Below, in pieces: positions 53,073 to 62,651 of a stretch of DNA of 64,000 bases. A model generated the notes under the pieces. That model was not told the DNA's origin, did not search any database, and worked only from the letters and a program-made list of their open reading frames with translations. The first letter of the stretch is position 1; the number at the start of each line of letters is the position of its first letter. The stretch comes from Altererythrobacter sp. KTW20L (lineage in GTDB: Bacteria; Pseudomonadota; Alphaproteobacteria; Sphingomonadales; Sphingomonadaceae), in NCBI RefSeq assembly GCF_023501975.1, contig NZ_JAMFLH010000010.1:62001-126000 (forward strand). Direction: 5' to 3'. Both the position numbers and the translations under genes were made by a program.

Positions 53073-54461
53073 TCAGGCGTTCCTGAGATACCAAGTGTAA
53101 TCGAGCTCGGTCACTTGGGCCATGAAATTGGCCATCTCGACGCCCTTCACCACGGCGTAATTGGTCACGAACCGGTCACCCAAGTAGTCTCGTAGCAGGG
53201 CAGACTTGTCGAATGCCTCGATCGCGGCGGCCCAGTGGTTGGGCAGGCGGATGTCGTCGCCCTCGGCCTCGTAGCCGTTGCCGACCACAGGTGCGCCGGG
53301 GTCAATCTTGTTCGAGATTCCGTGCAGCATTGCCGCCAGCACGGCGGCCACGGCGAGGTAGGGGTTGGCATCGGCCCCGCAGATGCGGTGCTCGACATGG
53401 CGGCTGGCTGGTGAACCGGCGGGGATGCGCAAGGAAACCGTGCGGTTGTTCACGCCCCAGGTCGCGGCAACCGGGGCATAGGAATTGGCCTTGAACCGGC
53501 GGAAGCTGTTGGCATTGGGCGCGAAAATCGCCATCGATTCCGCCAGGAGCGCCTTCATCCCGCCAATGGCGTGGCGCAGCAGTTCGGTGCCTTCGGGGTC
53601 TTCGCTGGCAAAGGCATTGGCGCCGCTTTCGTCGTTCATCGAGATGTGGAGGTGCATGCCCGAACCCGCGCTCTCCTCGAACGGCTTTGCCATGAAGGTC
53701 GCCTCGAAGCCGTGCCTGGCCGCCACGCCCTTGACCACGCGCTTGTACATCACCGCGTCGTCGGCGGCGCGCAGGGCATCGGGCTTGTGCCGCAGGGTCA
53801 GTTCGAACTGGCCGGCGGCATATTCCGATATGGCGCTTTCCAGCGGCAGGCCCTGCGCATCGCAGGCATCGTACAGGTCATCGAAGAACGGCTTGAAGTC
53901 CTCCATCTCGCGCAGGCCATAGACCTGGATGTCGCTGGAACGGTGGCCGGTGGCCGGGCCCTTCGCCGGGATCGGGCGGCCCTGGCTGATATCGACGAGG
54001 TAGAATTCCAACTCCACCGCAACCACCGGGGTGAGGCCCAGCGCGGCTAGGCGGTCGATCACGTTGCCCAGTACATGGCGCGGGTCGAGATCGTTTGGGG
54101 TGCCGTCGAGCTCATAGAAGCTGGTAAGGAACTGCGCCGCATTCTCGCCCAGCCACGGCGTGCGGACCAGCGTGCCCGGCACCGGCTTTACGTGGCGGTC
54201 GGCATCGCCATCTTCCCACACAAGGCCGGTCTCCTCGGTATCGCGCCCGGTGATATCGACCACCAGCACCGAACCGGGAAGGAACCGCCCGCTTTCGTAA
54301 ACCGCCACCACCTCGTGCCTTCGCAGCCGCTTGCCGCGCGGTACGCCGCACATGTTGGTGAATATGATATCGACCGCATCGACATCGGGGTTGGCGGCGA
54401 AGAAATCGACCGCCTCCTGCGCGGAGGCGATGCGGTTGGAACTGTGGGGCGGCTTGGTCAT
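53073..54461 (-). CDS. puuA: gamma-glutamylpolyamine synthetase (PuuA-like), copy 1
   Basis: A 462-residue glutamine-synthetase-fold ligase. It has NMCGVPRGKRLRRHEV near the N-terminus, ELEFYLVD, the ATP/metal segment SGMHLHISMND, and NSFRRFKANSYAPV with NRTVSLRIPAG, GADANPYLAVAAVLA. It would couple putrescine (or another amine) to glutamate at ATP cost. ATG 54461 overlaps the upstream aminotransferase stop. Two such genes occur in this operon, so they may serve different amines. Confidence 0.88.
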   Translation of the reverse strand: MTKPPHSSNRIASAQEAVDFFAANPDVDAVDIIFTNMCGVPRGKRLRRHEVVAVYESGRFLPGSVLVVDITGRDTEETGLVWEDGDADRHVKPVPGTLVRTPWLGENAAQFLTSFYELDGTPNDLDPRHVLGNVIDRLAALGLTPVVAVELEFYLVDISQGRPIPAKGPATGHRSSDIQVYGLREMEDFKPFFDDLYDACDAQGLPLESAISEYAAGQFELTLRHKPDALRAADDAVMYKRVVKGVAARHGFEATFMAKPFEESAGSGMHLHISMNDESGANAFASEDPEGTELLRHAIGGMKALLAESMAIFAPNANSFRRFKANSYAPVAATWGVNNRTVSLRIPAGSPASRHVEHRICGADANPYLAVAAVLAAMLHGISNKIDPGAPVVGNGYEAEGDDIRLPNHWAAAIEAFDKSALLRDYLGDRFVTNYAVVKGVEMANFMAQVTELDYTWYLRNA

Positions 54462-55813
54462 CGTGCATGTCCCGTCAGTGTCTTGAGGCAGTCGTCCAAT
54501 ACGCCTGCCAGCCGCTCGACCTGTTGCAGGGTCGTCTGCGGGCTGACCAGCGTCATATTGTGGAACGGCGCGATAAGCACGCCGCGATTGATGAGGAAGA
54601 GGTGCAGCGCATGTTCCAGCGGTCCGTGCATGGCAGCGCGTGCCTCGGTCCCGTTGCGTGGGGGCGTGGGGGCGCAGATGAATTCACCGCGCGCACCGAC
54701 ATGGGTCACGTGCCAATCGAGGCCGTTTGCCGCAAATACTTCGCGCAGCTGCCGCGCCAGTTGGACGGCCAAACCAAGCATGTGATCATAGGCCTCCACG
54801 GTCATCACTTCGGTCAAACAGGCCCGCATCGCGGCCATGGCCAGCGGATTGGCCGACAGCGTGGTGCCGATGCCCGAATGCCCGGTCTCGCCTTCGTCGC
54901 GCAGGCGCTCCATCCGTGTCGCTACCTGGGCCGAGAAACCATAGACCGCGCAAGGCATGCCGCCCGCCACCGGCTTGCCCAGCACGAACAGGTCGGGCTG
55001 CGGGCCGTGGGCGCGGGTCCAGCCGCCGGGGCCGGTGCTGATGGTGTGCGTCTCGTCGAACACAAGCAGGGTGTCGTGACGCGTGGCCAGGTAGCGCATG
55101 GCTTCTAGGTAGCCCGGATCGGGCAGCACCATGCCGACATTGGTCAGGGCCGGTTCGGTAAGGATCGCGGCCACATCGCCGCGCGCCAGTTCGGCTTCCA
55201 GCGCGGCAAGGTCGTTGAATTCGATCACGGCAGTATGTTGCCGCACGTCATAGACCTGGCCCACCAGGCTGCGGCGGAGCTCGGGCAAGCCGCCCGCCAG
55301 GTCCACGAAAACGTCGTCCACGGCGCCATGATAGCAGCCGTTGAACACCAGAATGCGGGACCGTCCGGTGATCCCCCGGCACCAGCGGATCACCGCGCGG
55401 TTGGCCTCGCTGGCGCTGGAGGTTACTTGCCAGTACGGCAGGCCGAAGCGGCTGGCGAGTTCATCTGCCACCACCACTGCATCTTCTGTCGGCAACATGC
55501 AGGCAAGGCCGCGCTGCGCCTGGTCCGCCAGGGCACGGGCGACAGGCGCGGGCGAATGGCCGAACATTGCCCCTGTGTCACCAAGGCAGAAGTCATCATA
55601 GCGATGCCCGTCCATGTCCCACAATTCGGCACGCTGCGCGCGCTCCACGAACAGCGGGAAGGGCGTGCCCCAGTCGAGCATCCAGTGAAACGGAACCCCG
55701 CGATGCCAGTGGCGCGCGGCGGCCTGCGCCAGTTCAGCCGAACGCGGATTGGCCGCGGCGAACCTCTGCCGCTCGTCCGCGATCATCGCGACAATGGCCT
55801 GATCGGCGATCAC
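54458..55813 (-). CDS. class III (GSA-like) aminotransferase in puu operon
   Basis: A 451-residue PLP aminotransferase related to glutamate-1-semialdehyde mutases. FCLGDTGAMFGHSPAPVARAL, the cofactor residues in TSSASEANRAVIRW, FNGCYHGAVDDV, LVFDETHTISTGPGG and the PLP lysine in LGKPVAGGMPC. GTG 55813 overlaps the puuB-like stop (GTGA). It lies between puuB and puuA, so it should transaminate an intermediate of amine catabolism; the exact substrate is not known. The DETHTIS motif sets it apart from the SpuC- and BauA-type enzymes nearby. Confidence 0.85.
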   Translation of the reverse strand: MIADQAIVAMIADERQRFAAANPRSAELAQAAARHWHRGVPFHWMLDWGTPFPLFVERAQRAELWDMDGHRYDDFCLGDTGAMFGHSPAPVARALADQAQRGLACMLPTEDAVVVADELASRFGLPYWQVTSSASEANRAVIRWCRGITGRSRILVFNGCYHGAVDDVFVDLAGGLPELRRSLVGQVYDVRQHTAVIEFNDLAALEAELARGDVAAILTEPALTNVGMVLPDPGYLEAMRYLATRHDTLLVFDETHTISTGPGGWTRAHGPQPDLFVLGKPVAGGMPCAVYGFSAQVATRMERLRDEGETGHSGIGTTLSANPLAMAAMRACLTEVMTVEAYDHMLGLAVQLARQLREVFAANGLDWHVTHVGARGEFICAPTPPRNGTEARAAMHGPLEHALHLFLINRGVLIAPFHNMTLVSPQTTLQQVERLAGVLDDCLKTLTGHAR

Positions 55814-57081
55814 AGCCGGTCCCTCAGGGCGAACCACAGCATGCCCGCGACATAAAGCGGCTCGCGCAACAACGGGCCGCCGGGAAACGGCTTGCCGGGG
55901 AGGGCAGCGAACAGGTCGAACCGCTCGGCCGTGCCGCGCATGGCATCGGCGATCATCTCGCCCGCCAGCGTGGTCAAAAGCACACCGTGGCCCGACCAGC
56001 CGAAGGCATAGAAGCTGTTGCCCAGCCGTCCGAAGCACGGCAGGCGGTTCATCGTCACTCCAACCAGCCCGCCCCAGGCATAATCGATCGGAACCCCGGC
56101 CAGTTGCGGGAAGACCCGTTCGAGATAGGGGCGCACGAAGCCTGCCACATCTGCGGGCGGGCGGGGCGTGTATTTCTCGCCCCCGCCGAAGACCAGCCGC
56201 TTGTCGGCACTGAGGCGGTAGTAGTTGAGCACGAACCGGCTGTCGGCCACGGCGGCGCCCGATGGCATCAGCGCCCGCGCCTGCTCGGTCGAAAGCGGGG
56301 CGGTGGCCACGTTGTAGTTGGCGACCGGCATGGTCATCCGGCCAAGGCGTGGCTCGACCGATCCGATGAAGGCATCGCAGGCCAGCACACCGTGCTGCGC
56401 GGTCACGCGGCCATGTGCGGTTGTCGTCACAACCGGCGTGCCGTGATCCATTGCCGTGACTGCGCTGTCCTCGAAGATCCGCACCCCGGCGTCCAGCGCC
56501 GCCTGGGCCAGACCTAGCGCATAGTTGAGAGGGTGGAGGTGGCCGCCGTTCGCGTCGAACATTCCGCCATGGTAGATCGGGCTGGCGACGTGGTCAGCCA
56601 CGTCTGCCGCACCGACAATCCGCGCCGAGGAATAATCGAGCAGCTGTTCGAGAAGGTCACGCTCGCGCTTCATGGCTTCAAGGTGCGCAGGCTTGGCAGC
56701 GGCCAGGAAGTGGCCCTTGCGCAAGTCGCACGCGATCCCGTGGCGCGCAATCCGCTCGCGCACGCGCTCTCCCGCAAGGTTGGCTACGGCGAGCAGGCGC
56801 GCGGTCTGGCCTGCGCCGAACTCGGCCATCAGGTCCACCGCGCTCCATCGCATGCCGGGGATCATCTGCCCGCCATTGCGGCCCGATGCGCCCCAGCCGA
56901 TCCGCTTGCTTTCCAGAAGCACGACCGAAAACCCGGCCTCTGCCGCATGAAGCGCGGCGGACAGGCCGGTATAGCCGCCGCCGACCACCACCACGTCGGC
57001 TGCGATGTCGCCTGCAAGCTTTGGCTGTTCGGGAAAGGGATTGGCGCTCGCCGCATAGAGGGACGGCGCGTGGGTGGTCAT
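55810..57081 (-). CDS. puuB: gamma-glutamylputrescine oxidase (PuuB-like)
   Basis: A 423-residue FAD-dependent DAO-family oxidoreductase. The FAD motif VVVGGGYTGLSAALHAAEAG is at about residues 30-49, followed by IGWGASGRNGGQMIPGM, which is typical of PuuB/OrdL proteins. GGLVGVTMNRLPCFGRLG and FGWSGHGVLLTTLAGEMIAD complete the flavin site. It oxidises the gamma-glutamylated amine to the aldehyde. It starts 3 bases after the second glutamine-synthetase-like gene. Confidence 0.9.
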   Translation of the reverse strand: MTTHAPSLYAASANPFPEQPKLAGDIAADVVVVGGGYTGLSAALHAAEAGFSVVLLESKRIGWGASGRNGGQMIPGMRWSAVDLMAEFGAGQTARLLAVANLAGERVRERIARHGIACDLRKGHFLAAAKPAHLEAMKRERDLLEQLLDYSSARIVGAADVADHVASPIYHGGMFDANGGHLHPLNYALGLAQAALDAGVRIFEDSAVTAMDHGTPVVTTTAHGRVTAQHGVLACDAFIGSVEPRLGRMTMPVANYNVATAPLSTEQARALMPSGAAVADSRFVLNYYRLSADKRLVFGGGEKYTPRPPADVAGFVRPYLERVFPQLAGVPIDYAWGGLVGVTMNRLPCFGRLGNSFYAFGWSGHGVLLTTLAGEMIADAMRGTAERFDLFAALPGKPFPGGPLLREPLYVAGMLWFALRDRL

Positions 57082-57084
57082 GTA

Positions 57085-58434
57085 TCAGACCTTCAGCAGC
57101 AGGTGTTCGCGCTCCCACGAGGAGATCACCGACTGGTAGGCGTAAAGCTCGGTATCCTTGATGGCATAGAATACCTCGAAGAAATCGGTCCCGAAATACT
57201 CGCGCACCGGCTTGCAATGGCTGAACCGGTCGAGCGCGCCTTCCAGCGTGCGCGGCAGGGTGCGGGCGCGGTTATAGGCATTGCCGCTCATCATCTTGGG
57301 CGGCTGCATGCGTTCGACCATGCCGATATAGCCGCATACCAGCGAGGCGGCGATGGCCAGGTAGGGGTTGGCGTCGGCGCCGGGGAGGCGGTTCTCGATC
57401 CGGCGGTTTTTGGCATCCGATACCGGCAGGCGCAGCCCACAACTGCGGTTGTCGCTGCCCCACTGCACATTGATCGGCGCATCGGTATCGGGCCGCATCC
57501 GGCGGAACGAGTTAACGTTGGGCGCGAACAGCGGCGAGACCTGCGGCAGCAGGCGGGCGAGCCCGGCGATATAGCTGCGGAAGAGGGCGCTATCCCTGCC
57601 GTTGGGGGTCGAGAACACGTTGCGCCCTGTTTCCGCATCCAGCACCGACTGGTGGATGTGCATCGCACTGCCTGGCTGGTCGGACATCGGTTTGGCCATA
57701 AAGGTGGCATAGACCCCGTGTTCCAGCGCCACCTGCCGCACGATCCGCTTGAACAGCAGCGCCTCGTCAGCCAGCGCCAGTGGATCGCCATGCTCGAAGT
57801 TGACTTCCAGCTGGGCGGCCCCCGCCTCGTGGATCATGGTATCGATGTTGAGCGCGGCCTTCTCGCAGAAGTCGTAGATATGCTCGATGATATCCTCGAA
57901 CTCGCTCAGCGCTTCCAGGCCATAGGGCTGGCTGCCGGTTTCCGCCCGGCCCGAGCGGCCGACCGGCGGAACCAGCGGAAAGTCGGCGTCGAGGTTCTTG
58001 GAGACGAGGTAGAATTCCAGTTCCGGTGCAATCACCGGACGCCAGCCGCGCTTCTCGTAGAGGCCCAGCACCTTCTTCAGAATGTGGCGCGGCGCGATGG
58101 CGACCGGCTTGCCCGCGGAATCGAAGGCATCGGCGATGACATAGGCGGTTGGCGTCTTGTAGCCCGGTGCTTCGCGGATGGTGGCGGCATCGGGCACCAG
58201 CACGACATCGGGATCGAAGGCGGGGACGATGCTGTCGATGCCTTCGGGATAGTCGCCGGTCACGGTCACGGTGAACACGCTGCCGGGGATGCGCAGGGTG
58301 CGGTCGGTGATGCTTTTCAGGAATTTGCCTGCGGGCAGGACCTTGCCGCGCTGGATGCCGTTCATGTCGGGCACGATGCATTCCACCTCGGCGATGCCGC
58401 GTTCCTTGATCCAGGCAGCGATGTCGGTGGTCAT
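57085..58434 (-). CDS. gamma-glutamylpolyamine synthetase-like protein, copy 2
   Basis: A 449-residue glutamine-synthetase-fold ligase and first gene of the four-gene operon. PDMNGIQRGKVLPAGKFL, PELEFYLVSKN, MHIHQSVLDAETG, NSFRRMRPDTDAPINVQWG and GADANPYLAIAAS are family blocks. It is clearly diverged from copy 1. Possible substrates are spermidine, 1,3-diaminopropane or another amine. Confidence 0.86.
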   Translation of the reverse strand: MTTDIAAWIKERGIAEVECIVPDMNGIQRGKVLPAGKFLKSITDRTLRIPGSVFTVTVTGDYPEGIDSIVPAFDPDVVLVPDAATIREAPGYKTPTAYVIADAFDSAGKPVAIAPRHILKKVLGLYEKRGWRPVIAPELEFYLVSKNLDADFPLVPPVGRSGRAETGSQPYGLEALSEFEDIIEHIYDFCEKAALNIDTMIHEAGAAQLEVNFEHGDPLALADEALLFKRIVRQVALEHGVYATFMAKPMSDQPGSAMHIHQSVLDAETGRNVFSTPNGRDSALFRSYIAGLARLLPQVSPLFAPNVNSFRRMRPDTDAPINVQWGSDNRSCGLRLPVSDAKNRRIENRLPGADANPYLAIAASLVCGYIGMVERMQPPKMMSGNAYNRARTLPRTLEGALDRFSHCKPVREYFGTDFFEVFYAIKDTELYAYQSVISSWEREHLLLKV

Positions 58435-58554
58435 GCAGGTCTCGCGGTTTGATCGCCGGGGACTGGTGGTGATCGGTGCCCCCGCGACAGGTTGTATCTT
58501 GCAGGGCGCGGCAGGGGAAGGCCAATGGTATTTATACAGGCCATGCCTATCAGC

Positions 58555-58566
58555 TTTTCCGATAGC
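58555..58566. promoter_or_regulatory. TTTTCCGATAGC element, copy 2
   Basis: Exact reverse complement of the 52156-52167 element. It is inside the dyad CTATCAGCTTTTCCGATAG (58547-58565), in the 213-base gap between the divergent puu operon and the bauA-ald-mmsA operon. Confidence 0.5.
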
Positions 58567-58647
58567 ACGGCTGGCAGCGAACAGGGTGGCGGGGCGACAT
58601 GGGGACCGTTAGACCTGCGCCTGCCGCCATTCCCACGGAGTTTTCCG

Positions 58648-59961
58648 GTGACCGAACCCAACGATCTCGCCGCATTCTGGATGCCGTTCACAGACAACCG
58701 CGGGTTCAAGGCCAATCCGCGCATGTTCGTGGCGGCCGAGGGAATGCACTATACGGCGGCGGCGGGGCACAAGGTGCTCGATGCCACTGGTGGCCTGTGG
58801 TGCGTCAATGCCGGACATGGCCGCACGGCCATTGTCGAGGCAATCCGCAAAACCGCGGGCGAGATGGACTTTGCGCCCACCTTCCAGCTCGGCCATCCGC
58901 TTGCGTTCGAGGCGGCATCGCACCTTGCCCTGCTGATGCCAGAAGGGTTGGACCGGATCTTCTTCGTCAATTCGGGGTCCGAGGCGGTGGACAGCGCACT
59001 CAAGATCGCGCTCGCCTACCAGAAGGCGCGCGGGCAGGGCGGGCGTACCCGGCTGATCGGGCGCGAGCGGGGTTACCATGGCACCGGCTTCGGCGGCATT
59101 TCGGTGGGCGGTATCGTGGGCAATCGCCGCCAGTTCGGCACCCTTTTGACCGGCGTGGACCACCTGCGCCACACGCACGACCTTGCGCGCAATGCCTATA
59201 GCCGGGGCCTGCCCCCGCACGGCGCTGAACTGGCCGACGACCTGGAGCGGCTGGTAGCGTTGCACGGCGCGGAAACCATCGCGGCGGTCATTGTGGAGCC
59301 GGTGGCAGGCTCCACCGGGGTGCTGATCCCGCCGGTCGGCTATCTCCAGCGCTTGCGCGAAATCTGCGACCGGCACGACATCCTGCTGATTTTCGACGAG
59401 GTCATCACGGCTTTCGGGCGCGTCGGCTGCGCCACGGCAGCCGAGCGGTTCGGCGTGACGCCCGATCTCATCTGCATGGCCAAGGGGCTGACCAATGCGG
59501 CCGTGCCAATGGGCGCGGTGGCAGTACGACGCAGCGTGCACGATACCATCGTCGATAATTCCGCGCCCGGGATCGAGCTGTTCCACGGGTATACCTATTC
59601 CGGTCACCCACTGGCCTCTGCCGCCGCCATCGCCACATTGGGGATATACCGGTCCGAAGGATTGTTCCAGAAGGCCATCGCGCTGGAAGACTACTGGGCC
59701 GACGCGGTCCATTCGCTCAAAGGTGCGCGCCACGTCATCGATTGCCGCAATGTTGGTCTGATCGGGGGGATCGAACTGGAACCCCGCCCTGGCGCGCCCA
59801 CAAAGCGCGCCATGGAAGTGTTCCACCGCGCGTTCGACGAGGGACTGCTGATCCGCGTGACGGGCGACATCATTGCCCTGTCGCCGCCGCTGATCCTCGA
59901 AAAGACCAATATCGACGAGATTTTCGGCAAGCTGGCCGCGATACTCGACAGCATCGAATAA
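58648..59961 (+). CDS. bauA: beta-alanine (omega-amino acid)--pyruvate aminotransferase
   Basis: A 437-residue class III aminotransferase. The start region FWMPFTDNRGFKANPRMFV matches beta-alanine:pyruvate transaminases, as do GLWCVNAGHGRTAIVEAIRK, FFVNSGSEAVDSALKIALAY, RGYHGTGFGGISVGGI, IFDEVITAFGRVG and the PLP lysine in MAKGLTNAAVPMGAV. It gives malonate semialdehyde plus alanine. GTG 58648 has GGAG 8 bases upstream; the open frame extends further up, but that part is non-coding promoter DNA. Confidence 0.9.
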   Translation: MTEPNDLAAFWMPFTDNRGFKANPRMFVAAEGMHYTAAAGHKVLDATGGLWCVNAGHGRTAIVEAIRKTAGEMDFAPTFQLGHPLAFEAASHLALLMPEGLDRIFFVNSGSEAVDSALKIALAYQKARGQGGRTRLIGRERGYHGTGFGGISVGGIVGNRRQFGTLLTGVDHLRHTHDLARNAYSRGLPPHGAELADDLERLVALHGAETIAAVIVEPVAGSTGVLIPPVGYLQRLREICDRHDILLIFDEVITAFGRVGCATAAERFGVTPDLICMAKGLTNAAVPMGAVAVRRSVHDTIVDNSAPGIELFHGYTYSGHPLASAAAIATLGIYRSEGLFQKAIALEDYWADAVHSLKGARHVIDCRNVGLIGGIELEPRPGAPTKRAMEVFHRAFDEGLLIRVTGDIIALSPPLILEKTNIDEIFGKLAAILDSIE

Positions 59962-59972
59962 GGAGATCCCCC

Positions 59973-61088
59973 ATGATTGTCGGCACCCTGCGCGAGATCA
60001 AGAACAACGAATTCCGTGTCGGCCTGACGCCGGAAGCGGCGCAGGAGCTGGTCTCTGCCGGGCACGATGTGGTGATCGAGGCGGGCGCGGGGCTGGGCAT
60101 CGGCGCGGCGGACGAGGCCTATGAGGCTGCCGGTGCCCGTATTCTTGCCAGCGCCGCCGAGGTCTTCGCCAGCGCGGAACTGGTGGTCAAGGTAAAGGAG
60201 CCGCAGCCGGGCGAACGAGCCATGCTGCGTGAAGGCCAGGTGCTGTTCACCTACCTCCACCTCGCGCCCGACCCCGACCAGGCGAAGGACCTGCTGGCCA
60301 GCGGGGCAGTGTGCATTGCCTATGAAACCGTGACCGACGCGACCGGCGGCCTGCCGCTGCTCAAGCCGATGAGCCAGGTGGCCGGGCGCATGGCGATCCA
60401 GGCGGGCGCAACCGCGTTGGAAAAGGCCCACGGCGGGCGCGGCGTGCTGCTGGGCGGCGTGCCGGGCGTGCTACCAGGCAAGGTGGCCATCATCGGCGGC
60501 GGCGTGGTGGGATTCAATGCCGCGCAGATGGCTGCGGGGCTGGGGGCGGATGTGACCATCCTCGACCGTTCGGCCGAAGTGCTGGAGAAGCTGGGCATCC
60601 ATTTTGAAGCTCGCGCAAAGACCCGCTTCTCCAACCGCGCCAACCTGGCGGCCTGCGTGGCCGAGGCAGACCTGGTGATCGGCGCCGTGCTGATCCCTGG
60701 AGCCGAAGCGCCCAAGCTGGTCAGCCGCGCCATGCTCGCCACGATGAAACCCGGCGCGGTGCTGGTGGACGTGGCGATCGACCAGGGTGGCTGCTTCGAG
60801 ACCAGCAAGCCCACGACCCATGCCGATCCGACCTATATCGTCGATGGCATCGTGCATTATTGCGTCGCCAACATGCCGGGCGCCGTGGCCCGCACGTCCA
60901 CCTATGCGCTGGGCAATGTCACCCTGCCGCACGTTCTGCGTCTGGCGAAGCACGGCTGGAAGGAAGCGCTGCGGCGTGATCCGCACCTGCTGGCGGGCCT
61001 CAACATCGCCCATGGCAAGGTGACCTGCCAGCCGGTGGCAGAGGCGCTTGAACTGCCCTTCACCGATCCTGACACGGTGCTCGGCTGA
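59973..61088 (+). CDS. ald: alanine dehydrogenase
   Basis: A 371-residue NAD-dependent L-alanine dehydrogenase. [19 protein letters not shown] at the start, [11 protein letters not shown] (catalytic Lys), TYLHLAPD, the NAD-binding [20 protein letters not shown] and [24 protein letters not shown] lies 7 bases before the ATG. It sits between two genes of beta-alanine breakdown and would turn the alanine made by the aminotransferases back into pyruvate, releasing ammonia and NADH. Confidence 0.95.
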   Translation: MIVGTLREIKNNEFRVGLTPEAAQELVSAGHDVVIEAGAGLGIGAADEAYEAAGARILASAAEVFASAELVVKVKEPQPGERAMLREGQVLFTYLHLAPDPDQAKDLLASGAVCIAYETVTDATGGLPLLKPMSQVAGRMAIQAGATALEKAHGGRGVLLGGVPGVLPGKVAIIGGGVVGFNAAQMAAGLGADVTILDRSAEVLEKLGIHFEARAKTRFSNRANLAACVAEADLVIGAVLIPGAEAPKLVSRAMLATMKPGAVLVDVAIDQGGCFETSKPTTHADPTYIVDGIVHYCVANMPGAVARTSTYALGNVTLPHVLRLAKHGWKEALRRDPHLLAGLNIAHGKVTCQPVAEALELPFTDPDTVLG

Positions 61089-62584
61089 TGCAGCAAATCG
61101 GGCATTTCATCGCCGGCCATCCGCAAGCCGAAGCAAGCGGGCGAACGGGTGCGGTATTCAACCCTGCCACCGGCGAGCAGAGCGGCACTGTGGCGCTCGC
61201 CTCGGCAGCCGAGGTGGACGAGGCAGTGCGCGCGGCGCAAGCGGCATTTCCCGGCTGGGCGGCTACCCCGCCCCTGCAGCGCGCTCGCGTGTTGGGCCGC
61301 TTCCTGCGCATCCTGGAGGAGCGGACCGGCGAACTGGCCGCTGTGATCACAGCCGAACACGGCAAGGTGCTGTCCGATGCTCGCGGCGAGGTGCAGCGGG
61401 GGCTGGAAGTGGTCGAATTCGCCACTGGCGCGCCCAACCTGCTGAAAGGTGATTTCACGGCAGATGTCGGCCGCGATATCGACAGCCATGCGGTGCGCCA
61501 GCCGCTGGGTGTGGTGGCCGGGATCACCCCGTTCAATTTCCCCGCCATGGTGCCGATGTGGATGTTTCCCGTGGCGCTTGCCTGCGGCAACTGCTTTGTC
61601 CTGAAACCTTCGGAACGCGATCCCTCGGCATCCCTGCTGATCGCCCGGTGGCTGGCCGAGGCGGGCCTTCCGGCAGGCGTATTCAGCGTTGTGCAGGGTG
61701 ACAAGGTGGCGGTTGATGCCTTGCTGGCCGACAGCCGCGTAAAGGCGGTGAGCTTCGTCGGCTCCACCCCGATCGCCCGCTACATCTATGAAACCGCCGC
61801 GAAGAACGGCAAGCGCTGCCAGGCGCTGGGCGGGGCCAAGAACCACATGGTGGTGATGCCCGATGCCGATCTCGACCAGGTTGCCGATGCCCTGATGGGC
61901 GCGGCCTATGGCTCGGCAGGGGAACGCTGCATGGCGATTTCGGTCGCCGTGCCGGTGGGGCAGGAAACGGCCGATGCACTGGTGGCGCGGCTTGTGCCAC
62001 GGGTGCGGGCGCTCAAGGTTGGGCCGGGGACCGATGCCGAGGCGGAGATGGGCCCGCTGGTCAGCGCCGCACACCGCGACAAGGTGGCCGGCTATATCGC
62101 CAGTGGCGAGGCCGACGGGGCCAAGCTGCTGGTCGATGGGCGCGGGCTGGAATTGCAGGGCTATGAGCAGGGCTACTTCATCGGCGGCACCCTGTTCGAC
62201 CATGTGACCGCCGACATGGCGATCTATCGCGAGGAGATTTTCGGTCCGGTGCTCTGTGTCGTGCGGGCCGATGATTTCGAGCAGGCAGTCAGCTTGGTAA
62301 ATGCCCACGAATTCGGCAATGGCACGGCGATCTTCACCCGCGATGGCGATGCGGCGCGTGCCTATGCCGACCGGATCGAAGTGGGCATGGTGGGCATCAA
62401 CGTGCCGATCCCGGTGCCGATGGCCTTCCACAGCTTTGGCGGGTGGAAAGCCTCGCTGTTCGGCGATCATCACATGCACGGGGCCGAAGGCGTACGGTTC
62501 TATACCCGGCTGAAGACCGTCACCAGCCGCTGGCCCACCGGCCTGCGATCGGGCGCGGACTTCGTTATGCCGACGATAAAGTAG
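61088..62584 (+). CDS. mmsA: CoA-acylating (methyl)malonate-semialdehyde dehydrogenase
   Basis: A 498-residue aldehyde dehydrogenase of the MmsA/BauC type. The catalytic Cys is in [15 protein letters not shown], with [45 protein letters not shown] and [17 protein letters not shown]. It converts malonate semialdehyde to acetyl-CoA and CO2 (or methylmalonate semialdehyde to propionyl-CoA). Its ATG overlaps the ald stop by one base (TGATG). Context favours the beta-alanine pathway rather than valine breakdown. Confidence 0.94.
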   Translation: MQQIGHFIAGHPQAEASGRTGAVFNPATGEQSGTVALASAAEVDEAVRAAQAAFPGWAATPPLQRARVLGRFLRILEERTGELAAVITAEHGKVLSDARGEVQRGLEVVEFATGAPNLLKGDFTADVGRDIDSHAVRQPLGVVAGITPFNFPAMVPMWMFPVALACGNCFVLKPSERDPSASLLIARWLAEAGLPAGVFSVVQGDKVAVDALLADSRVKAVSFVGSTPIARYIYETAAKNGKRCQALGGAKNHMVVMPDADLDQVADALMGAAYGSAGERCMAISVAVPVGQETADALVARLVPRVRALKVGPGTDAEAEMGPLVSAAHRDKVAGYIASGEADGAKLLVDGRGLELQGYEQGYFIGGTLFDHVTADMAIYREEIFGPVLCVVRADDFEQAVSLVNAHEFGNGTAIFTRDGDAARAYADRIEVGMVGINVPIPVPMAFHSFGGWKASLFGDHHMHGAEGVRFYTRLKTVTSRWPTGLRSGADFVMPTIK

Positions 62585-62651
62585 GTTTTGCCTCGCGCCT
62601 GAGCGCTCCTTTGGTATGGACCCTGCCACTAGCAGATGAAGGGACGTGAGG

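Noticed and set aside
56533-58452. A 639-codon open frame on the plus strand
   Set aside because: It lies opposite puuB and the second glutamine-synthetase-like gene; its residues show no domain and are rich in Arg, Gly and His, as expected of a shadow frame.
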